Shown: positions 1 to 8,877 of the stretch, piece after piece
Layout of the letters: each line of letters starts with the position of its first letter
Numbering within the stretch: position 1 is the stretch's first letter
Assembly (NCBI RefSeq): GCF_900129295.1
Contig: NZ_FQUU01000002.1
Coordinates: 134,488 to 198,487, forward strand
From: Flavisolibacter ginsengisoli DSM 18119
GTDB lineage: Bacteria; Bacteroidota; Bacteroidia; Chitinophagales; Chitinophagaceae
Direction: 5' to 3'
Length of the DNA stretch: 64,000 bases
Translations under genes and position numbers: made by a program
Notes under the pieces: model-generated
The model's database searches: none
The model's input: the letters and a program-made list of their open reading frames with translations, nothing else
What the model was told of the DNA's origin: nothing

Positions 1-1388
1 GGATGGTATTTTTTTCCGCCAGGTTCGAAATTTATGGCTTCATTAGGATTTCCACCCCAGTTCACCTTCCTTTTTTCCTCTGGCCTGAATGCAAGAATAT
101 AATTTCCTTTTTCCGCCTGGATAGGCAATACAAGCAAACCGCTTGCCTTGTCAGAATAGGCTAATGCCGGTTCAAATTCAAAGGAAAGGCCCTGTTGATG
201 ATAGGTCTTATCCACTTTTTTCGATTGTAACCAATAGACCAATTCATTGACCTCTTCCTGTGAAGGAACCCTGCCATATGAGATCTGGTTTCTATTCAAA
301 ATAATACTCACTCCTTCAGCACCTAATACACTCAATATATTCTTTTCATTTTTTTTCAACGCCTTAAATATATCAGCCTCTTTATATACATCTTCTACTA
401 TCTCCAGTTGTTTTGCCTGCATTCCTGATTTATAATTAAAGGTATCCTGGGCACTTAAAGATTGAAGTTTCGCTGAAAGAACATTTGACACTAATTCAAA
501 TAAGGCACAAAACTCAAAGGAAAGATAAAGTGGTTCGCGGTTATGACAGGCGATCAATCCCCAAAGTTTTCCGTTTTCCATTATGCGTGTAGACATGGAT
601 GCCTTGACCTTCATATTGGCCAGGTATTCCAGGTGAACACCTGCCACACTTCTTAAATTAGAGTCAGAAAGATTTGTAAATCCATTTACTGCCGGGTTGA
701 TTACAGGATACAGTTTTACCGGGACATAATCGATATTGGGAATCAGCCGATAAGGCATTTTTAGATAAAGTGCCCTGGCCTGCTGCGGCACATCGGAAGC
801 GGGAAACTTAAGTCCCAGATAACTATCCATTCCGGCTTCCATAACCTCTGCTATAACATCACCATTCCAATCTTCGTCAAAACTGTAAACCATTATTTTA
901 TCAAATCCTGACACACGTTTTAGTTCCTTAATGGCAATTAAGCAGGCTTCATTTATGGAATCAGCCCGCTCAATAGCAGCCATAACAAACTTCAATTCCT
1001 GGTATATGGGAATAAAAGAGGTTGCTTTCTGTAGTGATCGAATTTCCAGGTCCACTTCCAGGATAAAATAGGACTCTTGAAACTTTATAACTGCCAATCT
1101 TTCCCCGGTATGAAAGGAGAAAACAAAGGGTATGCCTTCTCCTCCTGAATAATGAAACCTATTTTTTACATCCTTCAGATCACTATCCGTTATATACGTT
1201 TCAAGCGAAGTATTGATAACATCATTAGCTGGTTTTCCCAGCAGATCTTCCACATTTTCACTAACCTGTAGTATGGTAAAATCTCTTTTGTCAATGACTA
1301 GCAGATATCCGTGGGGTTGTATAAGATTTGTTTGATGCAAGGGAACTTTGCCACAAAATTCCGCATCCGTTCTATTAAGAGCATTCAT
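1..1388 (-). CDS. Bacteriophytochrome photosensor, C-terminus off the left edge
   Basis: This is a red/far-red photoreceptor that binds biliverdin; 462 residues lie in the window and the reading frame is open to base 1. Cys12, followed by PLH and IQPHG, matches the chromophore-attaching N-terminus of BphP proteins. Next come a PAS region (about 10-120), a GAF region with SDVPQQAR and VHLEYLANM (about 140-310), and a PHY region ending in the WGGNP tongue motif. The output module, usually a histidine kinase, is outside the window. The ATG at 1388 overlaps the end of the upstream heme oxygenase gene by 14 bases, so the enzyme that makes the chromophore and the apoprotein are probably translationally coupled. 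The call is firm; the output domain is unknown. Confidence 0.9.
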   Translation of the reverse strand, partial: MNALNRTDAEFCGKVPLHQTNLIQPHGYLLVIDKRDFTILQVSENVEDLLGKPANDVINTSLETYITDSDLKDVKNRFHYSGGEGIPFVFSFHTGERLAVIKFQESYFILEVDLEIRSLQKATSFIPIYQELKFVMAAIERADSINEACLIAIKELKRVSGFDKIMVYSFDEDWNGDVIAEVMEAGMDSYLGLKFPASDVPQQARALYLKMPYRLIPNIDYVPVKLYPVINPAVNGFTNLSDSNLRSVAGVHLEYLANMKVKASMSTRIMENGKLWGLIACHNREPLYLSFEFCALFELVSNVLSAKLQSLSAQDTFNYKSGMQAKQLEIVEDVYKEADIFKALKKNEKNILSVLGAEGVSIILNRNQISYGRVPSQEEVNELVYWLQSKKVDKTYHQQGLSFEFEPALAYSDKASGLLVLPIQAEKGNYILAFRPEEKRKVNWGGNPNEAINFEPGGKKYH

Positions 1389-1962
1389 TCGATGTCGTTG
1401 TAATCCAGTTTTGAAATAAGGTAAACGTTGCATTAGCAGCATCAATCACTGCATGTACATCCTGCTGTTCATTGAGGGCATCCAGGAAGGTTTTCCATTT
1501 GGCGCCCGTTTGCTCCTTATAGCCACTAAAAAAATGCAATTGCTCTTCCTGCAAAGAGATAAATGTATTTGATTGCAGCCATTTACTGATAATACGTCCA
1601 CCAAGAGTAGACCCTTCCATTACATACATGCAACCAAATGCCTCTGCTTTATTAGAAATGGCAGGAATATCCCGGCAGATGGGAATATCAGTAACAGGAT
1701 ATCCTAATGAAAGAAGGTCTTCCAGGGCCAGGGAAGCAAGCTTTCTTTCACTTATATCTGCAAGGTCTGAATCAGTTAATATCCTGGAAATTTTGTTTTG
1801 AAGAGGGAAATAAAAACCATAAAAGGTATTTAATAACGAAGCATAATCTTCTACCGACCGGATATTACCGATCCTTGGATTCATGGTTTTTTCTACGTCA
1901 ATATGACGGGCTGCAGTTTCTTTTTTAAGCATAACTGCAGCAGGCTCAAGGGTTAAGGGCAT
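1375..1962 (-). CDS. bphO: Biliverdin-producing heme oxygenase
   Basis: This 195-residue enzyme opens heme to biliverdin, the phytochrome chromophore. His20, within KKETAARHIDVEK, fits the proximal heme ligand, and YVMEGSTLGG (113-122) is the conserved distal-helix motif of bacterial heme oxygenases. The length is normal for the BphO class. It is the first gene of a two-gene operon with the phytochrome, and its stop codon lies inside the phytochrome start region. The next in-frame Met (residue 11) is a possible alternative start just before the conserved helix. Confidence 0.88.
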   Translation of the reverse strand: MPLTLEPAAVMLKKETAARHIDVEKTMNPRIGNIRSVEDYASLLNTFYGFYFPLQNKISRILTDSDLADISERKLASLALEDLLSLGYPVTDIPICRDIPAISNKAEAFGCMYVMEGSTLGGRIISKWLQSNTFISLQEEQLHFFSGYKEQTGAKWKTFLDALNEQQDVHAVIDAANATFTLFQNWITTTSNECS

Positions 1963-2010
1963 CCGTAAAAATAGGGAAGAAATTAATTGAATCTTCGTGA
2001 AAATTGAACA

Positions 2011-2038
2011 TTGCCTGATTTTTCAACTCCTATCTTTG
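2011..2038 (+). promoter_or_regulatory. Bacteroidota-type promoter (TTG ... TATCTTTG)
   Basis: A perfect TAnnTTTG -7 box (TATCTTTG, 2031-2038) follows a TTG -33 element at 2011-2013 with 17 bases between them. Transcription should begin near 2042-2046, at or just upstream of the first ATG (2044), so the carboxylase may really start at 2059 or 2080. It also rules out the TTG at 2011 as the start codon. Confidence 0.6.
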
Positions 2039-2043
2039 TTTCT

Positions 2044-3675
2044 ATGAGCACTAACGATATGCCCACTGCCACCAACTCTATGTTGAACCTTCTTGAAAAA
2101 AGAAAACATCGATTATCAAAGATCTATGAAGGAGGAGGCTTGAAAGCTGTTGCAAAACAAAAAGAAAAAGGTAAACTCACTGCACGTGAACGTATAGAAT
2201 ACCTCACTGATAAGGGATCTCCATTTGTTGAGATCGGTTCATTTGCGGGGTATGAAATGTATGAAGAATACGGAGGCTGTCCTGCAGCAGGAACAGTCGC
2301 AGGCATAGGCTATGTCAGTGGTAAACAATGCATCATTGTGGCCAACGATCAGACGGTAAAAGCAGGTGCCTGGTTCCCGATCACAGGGAAAAAAAACCTG
2401 CGGATGCAGGAAATAGCATTGCAGAATAATCTGCCCATTATTTACCTGGTTGACAGTGCAGGTGTATTCCTTCCCATGCAGGATGAAATATTTCCGGATA
2501 AGGAACATTTTGGCCGTGTATTTTACAACAATGCACAAATGAGCGCCAAAGGAATTATCCAGATAGCAGCCGTTATGGGCGCCTGTGTGGCTGGAGGGGC
2601 TTACCTGCCCATTATGAGTGATGAAGTACTGATGGTGGAAGGAGCAGGATCTATCTTTCTGGCAGGACCCTACCTGGTAAAAGCGGCTATAGGCGAAGAA
2701 GTGGATACTGAAACCCTTGGCGGCGCAGTTACACATACTGAAATTTCAGGCATAGCCGACTATAAATTTGATACAGAAGAAGAATGTCTTGACCAGGTGA
2801 AAAGGATCATTGATAAAATCGGAGAAGTGGGCAAGGCAGGTTTTGATCGTGCAAAACCTAAAAAACCGAAAAAAGATGCTGGAGATATCTATTCATTATT
2901 TCCTGCAGATAATACCCGCCCTTATGACATGGTGGAGATCATTGAAAGAATTGTTGATGAATCCGTTTTTGACCAATACAAGGAAGATTATGGTAAAACA
3001 ATTCTATGTGGTTATGCACGTATTGACGGTTGGGCAGTTGGTATTGTAGCTAATCAAAGAAAAATTGTAAAGACAAAAAAGGGTGAGATGCAAATGGGTG
3101 GTGTTATTTATAATGACAGTGCTGATAAAGCTGCCCGCTTTATTATGAATTGCAACCAGAAAAAGATCCCACTGGTCTTTTTACAGGATGTTACCGGTTT
3201 TATGGTAGGCAGCCGCAGCGAACATGCAGGTATTATAAAGGATGGAGCGAAACTGGTAAATGCAGTTGCCAATTCAGTGGTACCCAAGATCACTATTATC
3301 ATGGGTAATTCATATGGTGCCGGCAACTATGCCATGTGCGGGAAAGCTTATGATCCCAGGTTTATATATGCCTGGCCTACTGCAAGGATCGCCGTAATGG
3401 GTGGTGAACAGGCCGCAAAAACCTTATTACAAATACAGGTTGCATCCCTGAAAGCAAAGGGAGAAACTATCACACCTGAAAAAGAAAATGCCCTGTTGGA
3501 TGAGATCAAAAACAGGTATGAAAAACAAACCAGCCCTTATTATGCTGCAGCAAGGCTTTGGGTGGATGATATCATTGATCCGGCGCAAACCAGGATGGTC
3601 ATCTCTGAAGGAATCAATGCAGCTAATCACCAGCCGCATATGAGTGAATTTAAAACCGGCGTTTTCCAGGTATAG
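2044..3675 (+). CDS. Acyl-CoA carboxylase carboxyltransferase (beta) subunit, methylcrotonyl-CoA type
   Basis: This subunit transfers the carboxyl group from biotin to an acyl-CoA. It has the two crotonase-like halves of the family: the first with GGAYLPIMSDE, the second with SYGAGNYAMCGKAYDPRF and AVMGGEQAAK. GNYAMCG and GGEQAA resemble methylcrotonoyl-CoA carboxylase beta (leucine breakdown) more than the propionyl-CoA enzyme. The biotin-carrying alpha subunit is not in the window. The -7 box at 2031-2038 makes ATG 2044 the earliest plausible start; 2059 or 2080 fit a leader better, and the family's conserved region begins near LLEKRKHR. Substrate is inference from motifs. Confidence 0.88.
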   Translation: MSTNDMPTATNSMLNLLEKRKHRLSKIYEGGGLKAVAKQKEKGKLTARERIEYLTDKGSPFVEIGSFAGYEMYEEYGGCPAAGTVAGIGYVSGKQCIIVANDQTVKAGAWFPITGKKNLRMQEIALQNNLPIIYLVDSAGVFLPMQDEIFPDKEHFGRVFYNNAQMSAKGIIQIAAVMGACVAGGAYLPIMSDEVLMVEGAGSIFLAGPYLVKAAIGEEVDTETLGGAVTHTEISGIADYKFDTEEECLDQVKRIIDKIGEVGKAGFDRAKPKKPKKDAGDIYSLFPADNTRPYDMVEIIERIVDESVFDQYKEDYGKTILCGYARIDGWAVGIVANQRKIVKTKKGEMQMGGVIYNDSADKAARFIMNCNQKKIPLVFLQDVTGFMVGSRSEHAGIIKDGAKLVNAVANSVVPKITIIMGNSYGAGNYAMCGKAYDPRFIYAWPTARIAVMGGEQAAKTLLQIQVASLKAKGETITPEKENALLDEIKNRYEKQTSPYYAAARLWVDDIIDPAQTRMVISEGINAANHQPHMSEFKTGVFQV

Positions 3676-3760
3676 CCTTAGGATAATGTTTATTAAAATC
3701 TAATAACAAACTACTCCGGGAATACAATATATAAGATTGAATTTCCCCTTACTTTCTATT

Positions 3761-4237
3761 ATGCAGGATATAATTATGTACACGGACGGATCTTCCAGGG
3801 GCAATCCCGGGCCCGGAGGCTATGGAACTATTTTGATGGCAGGACAAAAAACAAAAGAGTTGTCTCATGGTTTCCGCAAAACCACTAACAACCGCATGGA
3901 ACTTATGGCTGTTATTGCCGGATTGGAAGCCATGAAAAAAACTGGTTTGAATATTACTATTTACTCCGATAGCCAATACGTTGTAAAAGCAGTAAAGGAA
4001 GGATGGCTGAATAAATGGCTGGCTACCAATTTCGCTAAAGGGAAAAAGAATAAGGACCTCTGGGTGAAGTTTTACAACCTATCTACCAAACACCACCTCA
4101 AATTTGTATGGGTAAAAGGTCATGCTGATAATCCATACAATAACCGGTGCGATGAATTAGCCACATCTGCGGCAGACGGGAAAAACCTGGATATAGATGA
4201 AGGATATGAAATGGATCCCGAAAGACTGATACTTTAA
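3761..4237 (+). CDS. rnhA: Ribonuclease HI
   Basis: It cleaves the RNA strand of RNA-DNA hybrids. The protein is 158 residues from ATG 3761, close to the normal length. The catalytic set is visible: Asp9 (YTDGSSRGNPG), Glu47 (NNRMELMAV), Asp70 (YSDSQYV), Asp131 (NRCDELA), with His121 in KGHADN. The upstream in-frame TTG at 3737 would add eight residues not seen in the family, so it was not used. A terminator follows at 4244-4263. Confidence 0.95.
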   Translation: MQDIIMYTDGSSRGNPGPGGYGTILMAGQKTKELSHGFRKTTNNRMELMAVIAGLEAMKKTGLNITIYSDSQYVVKAVKEGWLNKWLATNFAKGKKNKDLWVKFYNLSTKHHLKFVWVKGHADNPYNNRCDELATSAADGKNLDIDEGYEMDPERLIL

Positions 4238-4243
4238 ATAAAA

Positions 4244-4263
4244 AACCCCGCCGATGCGGGGTT
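4244..4263. terminator. Bidirectional intrinsic terminator
   Basis: AACCCCGC (4244-4251) pairs with GCGGGGTT (4256-4263) around a four-base loop. An A-rich stretch lies on the left and a T-rich stretch on the right. It sits between the convergent rnhA and DUF6580 genes and can serve both. Confidence 0.85.
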
Positions 4264-4269
4264 ATATTT

Positions 4270-4866
4270 TTAAGCTAGTAGATGTTTAGGTGTCAAAATC
4301 GTTCGGTGTATAAGGTAATACGTCCCAAATAAAACACCACAGAAGAAAAGGTCCCCAATGAACAGGTTTCCATAAAAACCTTTCACCAGTCCATAATCCC
4401 TGAAGAAAGCAATACCATCATAATAACACATCATCAGGCCATCAAATGTTTTGGGTCTGCCCAAACCACCACCTCCAAACCAAACCATGAAGTTGGATGC
4501 AAGGAAAAACAATACAGAACCTGCCAATGAAAAACCGGCAACTCTTAACACTGTAATCTTCTTAAGCAGAAATCCAAATAACACCACGCCGCCGATAAGC
4601 AGGTAGTTTACCCACTGACCAGTATAAAAGCCTTGTATATCAGTTAACCCATTTATAAAGAGAACCTGGTATAATGCATCTGAAAGAAACATGGATAATA
4701 ACGGCAGAACAAAGGCCCATCTTTTATCCTTGATCATAGCCCCTGCAAATAATGCCATAGCCATTTGGGGAGCAAAACCGAAAGGACGGCCAGGCCAGGT
4801 ACGGTATAAAGAAGCAGAAAGTATCAATAAGCCGAAAGCTATCAACACAGATTTATTCAATTTCAT
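4270..4866 (-). CDS. DUF6580-like multipass membrane protein
   Basis: This 198-residue protein has about six hydrophobic segments. The N-terminal region with TWPGRPFGFAPQMAMALFAGA resembles the conserved RPFNFTPxxAMALF pattern of DUF6580 membrane proteins, whose function is not established. It converges on rnhA across a shared terminator. A TATTTTTG -7 box (reverse of 4888-4895) lies about 22 bases upstream of its start. No catalytic motif is apparent. Confidence 0.7.
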   Translation of the reverse strand: MKLNKSVLIAFGLLILSASLYRTWPGRPFGFAPQMAMALFAGAMIKDKRWAFVLPLLSMFLSDALYQVLFINGLTDIQGFYTGQWVNYLLIGGVVLFGFLLKKITVLRVAGFSLAGSVLFFLASNFMVWFGGGGLGRPKTFDGLMMCYYDGIAFFRDYGLVKGFYGNLFIGDLFFCGVLFGTYYLIHRTILTPKHLLA

Positions 4867-4887
4867 TTTTTATCATTTAGAGAGGAA

Positions 4888-4895
4888 CAAAAATA
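4888..4895 (-). promoter_or_regulatory. -7 promoter box TATTTTTG
   Basis: A perfect TAnnTTTG match on the minus strand, 22 bases upstream of the ATG at 4866. No TTG was found at the usual upstream spacing, so only the -7 element is supported. Confidence 0.4.
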
Positions 4896-4917
4896 AAGGA
4901 AGAATTTGTACTCTGAT

Positions 4918-6120
4918 TTAGTTTTTTACACCCAAAGGAACCAGGCAACGAAATAATTCACCCTTACCCGAACTTATATGCATCTCGGATCCCGGGCATA
5001 GAAAAACAGCTTCTCCCTTATTTAATTCAATTGTTACATCCTCAACTTTTACAGTTGCCGTGCCTGATAACAAGAACCATATCTCTGGCGATTGCGAAAC
5101 GACCATCTCCTGCTGTCCATTAAATTGATAAGAATGTAATTCAAACTCCTGGGCAGGGCTCAGGTAGGTAACAGCAAAATCATTTCCTGAAGGTAATACT
5201 GCAGGAACAGTGGCTTTGAAATCCACATGCTTGAGCAGTTCCTTCACATCAATATGTTTATCTGTAAGGCCCGCCCTTAGTACATTATCTGAATTAGCCA
5301 TTACTTCTACGTTCTGTCCTTCCAGGTAGGCATGCGGCATGCCCTGTGGTTGAAATATCCCCTCTCCTTTTTTCAAATGAACCAGGTTAAAAAAATAAAT
5401 GGAAAAAATACCGCGGTCATAATGCCCATCCTTGCAAAATGTAGATACTGCTCTTGCGGCCCAAAAATCTTCTGACTCCTTTTTTAACTGTCCTTTTTCG
5501 TACATGGAGATAAGCGGCTGAAGTAGTGTGCCCAATACCTGGTCTACCTCTTCCTGTTCAATGGTCATAACAGATTCATATAAAGCCCTGTAATTACCTT
5601 CACCAAATACGTTAAGGAGAAAATTGAACGCTGGCTTGTCCCGAAGTACCTCTTTTAACCTGGCTTCATCTTTAAACCCATGAAGCAACCAGAAATCGCC
5701 AAGGGCCACCATCAATTCTGGCTTATGATTCTCGTCTTTATAATTACGGTGCGGAGCATTTACAGGAATTCCCTTTTCATTTTCTAAGGCAAATTCCTTG
5801 ATAGCCGACTCTTTACTGGGATGCACCTGGATGGAAAGCATCTGTCGTACATCAAGTATTTTAAATAAAAAAGGAAGCGAGGAAAAATTCTTACTAACAC
5901 CAGGCCCTAATAGCTTTCCTGGTGCCTCCTTTATCATTGCTGAAAGTGTGAGTTCGCTATCTACTATGGTAGAAGGATGATTGGGATGAGCGCCCAGCCA
6001 ATACTCCGCAAATGGTTTTTGCTCTGCATTTTCAATTCCCAATAAAGCCGGTATAAAATTGTAGCCACCCCAGGAATAATGCTGCACTATTCCTTTGATC
6101 TTAAATAAACTATGAATCAA
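4918..6120 (-). CDS. manA: Mannose-6-phosphate isomerase, class I
   Basis: It interconverts mannose 6-phosphate and fructose 6-phosphate, feeding GDP-mannose synthesis or mannose use. This is a 400-residue type I zinc enzyme. QVHPSKES carries the Gln and His zinc ligands, ENHKPELMVAL the Glu ligand, and GMPHAYLEG the third His region. The C-terminal cupin half is complete. It is divergent from yraN, with only 28 bases between the two ATGs, so the promoters must overlap each other or the opposite coding region. Confidence 0.93.
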   Translation of the reverse strand: MIHSLFKIKGIVQHYSWGGYNFIPALLGIENAEQKPFAEYWLGAHPNHPSTIVDSELTLSAMIKEAPGKLLGPGVSKNFSSLPFLFKILDVRQMLSIQVHPSKESAIKEFALENEKGIPVNAPHRNYKDENHKPELMVALGDFWLLHGFKDEARLKEVLRDKPAFNFLLNVFGEGNYRALYESVMTIEQEEVDQVLGTLLQPLISMYEKGQLKKESEDFWAARAVSTFCKDGHYDRGIFSIYFFNLVHLKKGEGIFQPQGMPHAYLEGQNVEVMANSDNVLRAGLTDKHIDVKELLKHVDFKATVPAVLPSGNDFAVTYLSPAQEFELHSYQFNGQQEMVVSQSPEIWFLLSGTATVKVEDVTIELNKGEAVFLCPGSEMHISSGKGELFRCLVPLGVKN

Positions 6121-6148
6121 TTTGAAATATTTTTATTTTGATAAAGAT

Positions 6149-6505
6149 ATGGCACAGCATATTGAATTAGGCAAACAGGGAGAACAATTGGCAGTGAACT
6201 GGCTGGTTGATAAAGGATACGCCATCCTCCACCGCAACTGGCGATTTGGTAAATATGAATTGGATATCATTGCCATTAAAGATGGATTACTTCACATAGT
6301 GGAAGTCAAGGTGCGCTCCTCTACTCAATTCGGATTTCCGGAAGAAAACGTCTCAAAGAAAAAATTCAACTCGATCAAACTGGGTGCAGAAGAATTTCTT
6401 TTTCAACACCCTGAATTCCATAACATACAATTTGATATTCTATCTATAAACATTGTCAACGGAACAGAAAATGAATTCTTCTTTATAGAAGATGTGTTTT
6501 TGTAA
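6149..6505 (+). CDS. YraN/UPF0102 family nuclease-like protein
   Basis: A 118-residue protein of the UPF0102 family, which has an endonuclease-like fold and no settled role. Conserved features are GKQGEQLAVNWLVDKGY, NWRFGKYELDIIA and HIVEVKVRS, the last two forming the D...E-x-K pattern of PD-(D/E)XK nucleases. ATG 6149 gives the family's usual start; a TTG at 6122 in the same frame would add nine atypical residues. Confidence 0.88.
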   Translation: MAQHIELGKQGEQLAVNWLVDKGYAILHRNWRFGKYELDIIAIKDGLLHIVEVKVRSSTQFGFPEENVSKKKFNSIKLGAEEFLFQHPEFHNIQFDILSINIVNGTENEFFFIEDVFL

Positions 6506-6592
6506 TTTCCCATTTTGATTAGGTAGATTCCTATTGATTCATAAAGAAACCTTCCTTATGCATTGAATAATGGAATGTGACGGTATCTGGCT

Positions 6593-6600
6593 TACATTTG
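6593..6600 (+). promoter_or_regulatory. -7 promoter box TACATTTG
   Basis: A perfect TAnnTTTG box 15 bases upstream of the ATG at 6616, implying a leader of only about 10 bases. No well-spaced TTG was identified upstream. Confidence 0.5.
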
Positions 6601-6615
6601 TTCTAATACTTAATT

Positions 6616-7260
6616 ATGAAATTAGTTTTGCTCCTCTGCGCCTCTGTTTTATTTATAGCTTGTAATAATTCAGGTAAATCAGTCAAAACATTTTGCGATA
6701 CCACCTGTAAAACAGACTCATTTAATTTCAAAGGAGCCGACCGCTTTGAGTCCAGGGTAAACATTTCATTAAAGAATTGCAAACCAGATTCCATTACCTG
6801 GACACATGGAGGCATGACCATCACCAGGCAACTTCCCTTTAATGACCTCACCAACCAGGACGTACGGTTAAATCCCACCGCTATCAGTTGCATCATCAAA
6901 GACACCAGCTATGCCTGGCTCACGTTCAACGATTGCATGACAGGTCGCGGCTTCCTTGTGAAACTTCCTTTTAATAAAGCTAATAATATCAACAAGTTTA
7001 CTGGTGCGCTTAATAGCTTTGATCCTAAATTTTCATTAGAGCCAGATCTTAGGGCATATACAGACAGGGGATCTATCTACGTTACCGATATTAACTCCGG
7101 TAACCAGGAAGTGATGACCTTCAAGGAAACGTACGATATCGATTTTAATAATCTACACCAGGTAGTAGATTCCATAAATATCACCCATAAAAGAATTTAT
7201 GTAAAACTGCTGAAAAATGGCCAGGAAGTACCTATTGAAAAAGCCATTGACCTGAAGTAA
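6616..7260 (+). CDS. Hypothetical lipoprotein
   Basis: A 214-residue protein with a lipoprotein signal: hydrophobic residues 3-15 followed by a lipobox ending at Cys16 (FIAC), then CNNSGKS. The mature part is rich in beta-prone segments and Cys residues (CDTTC, KNC, SCI, DC). No family was recognised. It is monocistronic as far as visible, with its own -7 box, and precedes the recombinase gene by 40 bases. Confidence 0.75.
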   Translation: MKLVLLLCASVLFIACNNSGKSVKTFCDTTCKTDSFNFKGADRFESRVNISLKNCKPDSITWTHGGMTITRQLPFNDLTNQDVRLNPTAISCIIKDTSYAWLTFNDCMTGRGFLVKLPFNKANNINKFTGALNSFDPKFSLEPDLRAYTDRGSIYVTDINSGNQEVMTFKETYDIDFNNLHQVVDSINITHKRIYVKLLKNGQEVPIEKAIDLK

Positions 7261-7300
7261 GAATAAATGAATACTCATTTCAAAGAAAAATTGAAACTCA

Positions 7301-8197
7301 TTGTGGGAACCATATAAAAAAGGATTCAAAGCTTACCTGCAGTTAGAGCGTTCCCTGGCGGGTAATTCTATAGAAGCCTACCTGGCTGATATTGAAAAGC
7401 TCACGACTTTTTTACTCCTGAAAAATATAAAAAAGAACCCTTCGGAATTAGACCTGGGCGATTTGCAACAATTCGTAAAATGGATAGCTGAATTGGGCAT
7501 GACCCAAAGTTCCCAGGCAAGGATCATATCCGGGTTAAGAACATTCTATAAATATTGTTTACTGGAGGATATAACTAAAACAGACCCTACTGCTTTACTG
7601 GAAGCTCCCAAACTAAAACGCACGCTCCCTGATGTTCTGAGCTTTGGCGAAATAGAAAACATCATTGCGAGTATTGACCTTAGCAGCCCGGAAGGAACAC
7701 GCAATAAGGCCATAGTGGAAACCATGTATAGCTGTGGTCTCAGGGTGAGCGAAGTTGTAAACCTGAAGCTTTCACAACTCTACCTGGATGTTGGTTTTAT
7801 AAGAGTAATTGGTAAAGGTGATAAGGAAAGGCTGGTACCTATTGGCAGCAGCGCCATAAAATACATTACTATTTACCTGGCCACACGCAAGCATGTGGTT
7901 ATTCAAAGAGGAGAAGAGGACATACTGTTCCTGAACCGGCGAGGCAAAAGACTGACAAGGGTGATGATATTTTTGATCATCAAAGACCTTGTAAAAAAAG
8001 CTGGCATCACGAAAAATATATCACCGCACACTTTCCGTCATTCCTTTGCCACTCATTTAGTGGAAGGAGGCGCTGACCTTCGGGCAGTGCAGGAAATGCT
8101 GGGACATGAAAGTATCACCACTACCGAGATCTATACCCACCTGGATAGGGAATTTTTAAGGAAAACCCTTGAACAGTTTCATCCCGGCTTTAAATAA
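7301..8197 (+). CDS. xerD: Site-specific tyrosine recombinase, XerD type
   Basis: This 298-residue recombinase has the length and layout of XerC/XerD, which resolve chromosome dimers at dif. The N-terminal SAM-like domain begins FKAYLQLERSLAGNSIEAYL. The catalytic domain shows Arg in GLRVSEVVNL, Lys in GKGDKERLVP, HxxR in HTFRHSFATHL, His in LGHES, and the nucleophile Tyr in TTEIYTH. The frame is closed by a stop at 7292-7294, so the only start that keeps WEPYKKGF is TTG 7301. No mobile-element context surrounds it, which favours a housekeeping role. XerC versus XerD cannot be decided without comparison. Confidence 0.9.
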   Translation: MWEPYKKGFKAYLQLERSLAGNSIEAYLADIEKLTTFLLLKNIKKNPSELDLGDLQQFVKWIAELGMTQSSQARIISGLRTFYKYCLLEDITKTDPTALLEAPKLKRTLPDVLSFGEIENIIASIDLSSPEGTRNKAIVETMYSCGLRVSEVVNLKLSQLYLDVGFIRVIGKGDKERLVPIGSSAIKYITIYLATRKHVVIQRGEEDILFLNRRGKRLTRVMIFLIIKDLVKKAGITKNISPHTFRHSFATHLVEGGADLRAVQEMLGHESITTTEIYTHLDREFLRKTLEQFHPGFK

Positions 8198-8289
8198 TTA
8201 TAGTAATGTAGGTACCCTTCTATTTCAAGGGAATTAGTTTTAACGTCATAACACTTACTCTAAAGATAAAATCTTCTTATTTTAGGACA

Positions 8290-8877
8290 TTGGCCTCCTT
8301 AAAAAACATATTATCGGGCAAAACTGACAAGGAACTGGTTTCTGAGTTCTCTTCTACGCTGGATATTCAATTTGCAGGAGAGCTTTACAATCGCTATGCT
8401 GATCTGATTTATGGTGTATGCCTGAAATATTTAAAACATCCCGAAAACGCACAGGACAGCGCCGTTGCCGTCTTCGAAGAGCTGGTGGCTAAAATACCTA
8501 AACACAGCATTGAGAACTTTAAGGGATGGCTTTATATGCTGACAAAGAACCACTGCCTGATGCGCATTCGTTCCGGCAAAAAGGCACATACTGTTAATAT
8601 TGATGCAGAACTTATGCAATCAGAAGATCCCACGCATCTGGATGGTGTATTGGAAAAAGAAGAGAACCTGGTACAACTGGAATATTGCATGGGTGAACTG
8701 GCCATTGAACAACGCCAGGCTGTTGCACTGTTCTATATAGAAGGTAAATGTTATAATGAAATAAGTGCTCTTACAGGAATAGAATGGAATAAAGTGCGCA
8801 GCTACATCCAGAATGGCCGGAGAAACCTGAAACTGTGTATTGAAAAACAAAAAGCTAAATCAATGATAAGGGAATGA
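8290..8877 (+). CDS. ECF-type RNA polymerase sigma factor
   Basis: A 195-residue sigma-70 family protein of the ECF class: region 2 in ELYNRYADLIYGVCLKYLK and the segment after it, region 4 with EQRQAVALFYIEGKCYNEIS and a helix-turn-helix. The start is the TTG at 8290, giving MASLKNIL. Its stop overlaps the start of the next gene (ATGA at 8874-8877), so sigma factor and partner are translationally coupled. TATTTTAG upstream is one base from the -7 consensus. Confidence 0.87.
   Translation: MASLKNILSGKTDKELVSEFSSTLDIQFAGELYNRYADLIYGVCLKYLKHPENAQDSAVAVFEELVAKIPKHSIENFKGWLYMLTKNHCLMRIRSGKKAHTVNIDAELMQSEDPTHLDGVLEKEENLVQLEYCMGELAIEQRQAVALFYIEGKCYNEISALTGIEWNKVRSYIQNGRRNLKLCIEKQKAKSMIRE

Noticed and set aside
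7301-8197. Integrase of the island or prophage
   Set aside because: Length and N-terminus fit housekeeping XerD, and it lies 27 kb from the attachment repeat among ordinary genes.
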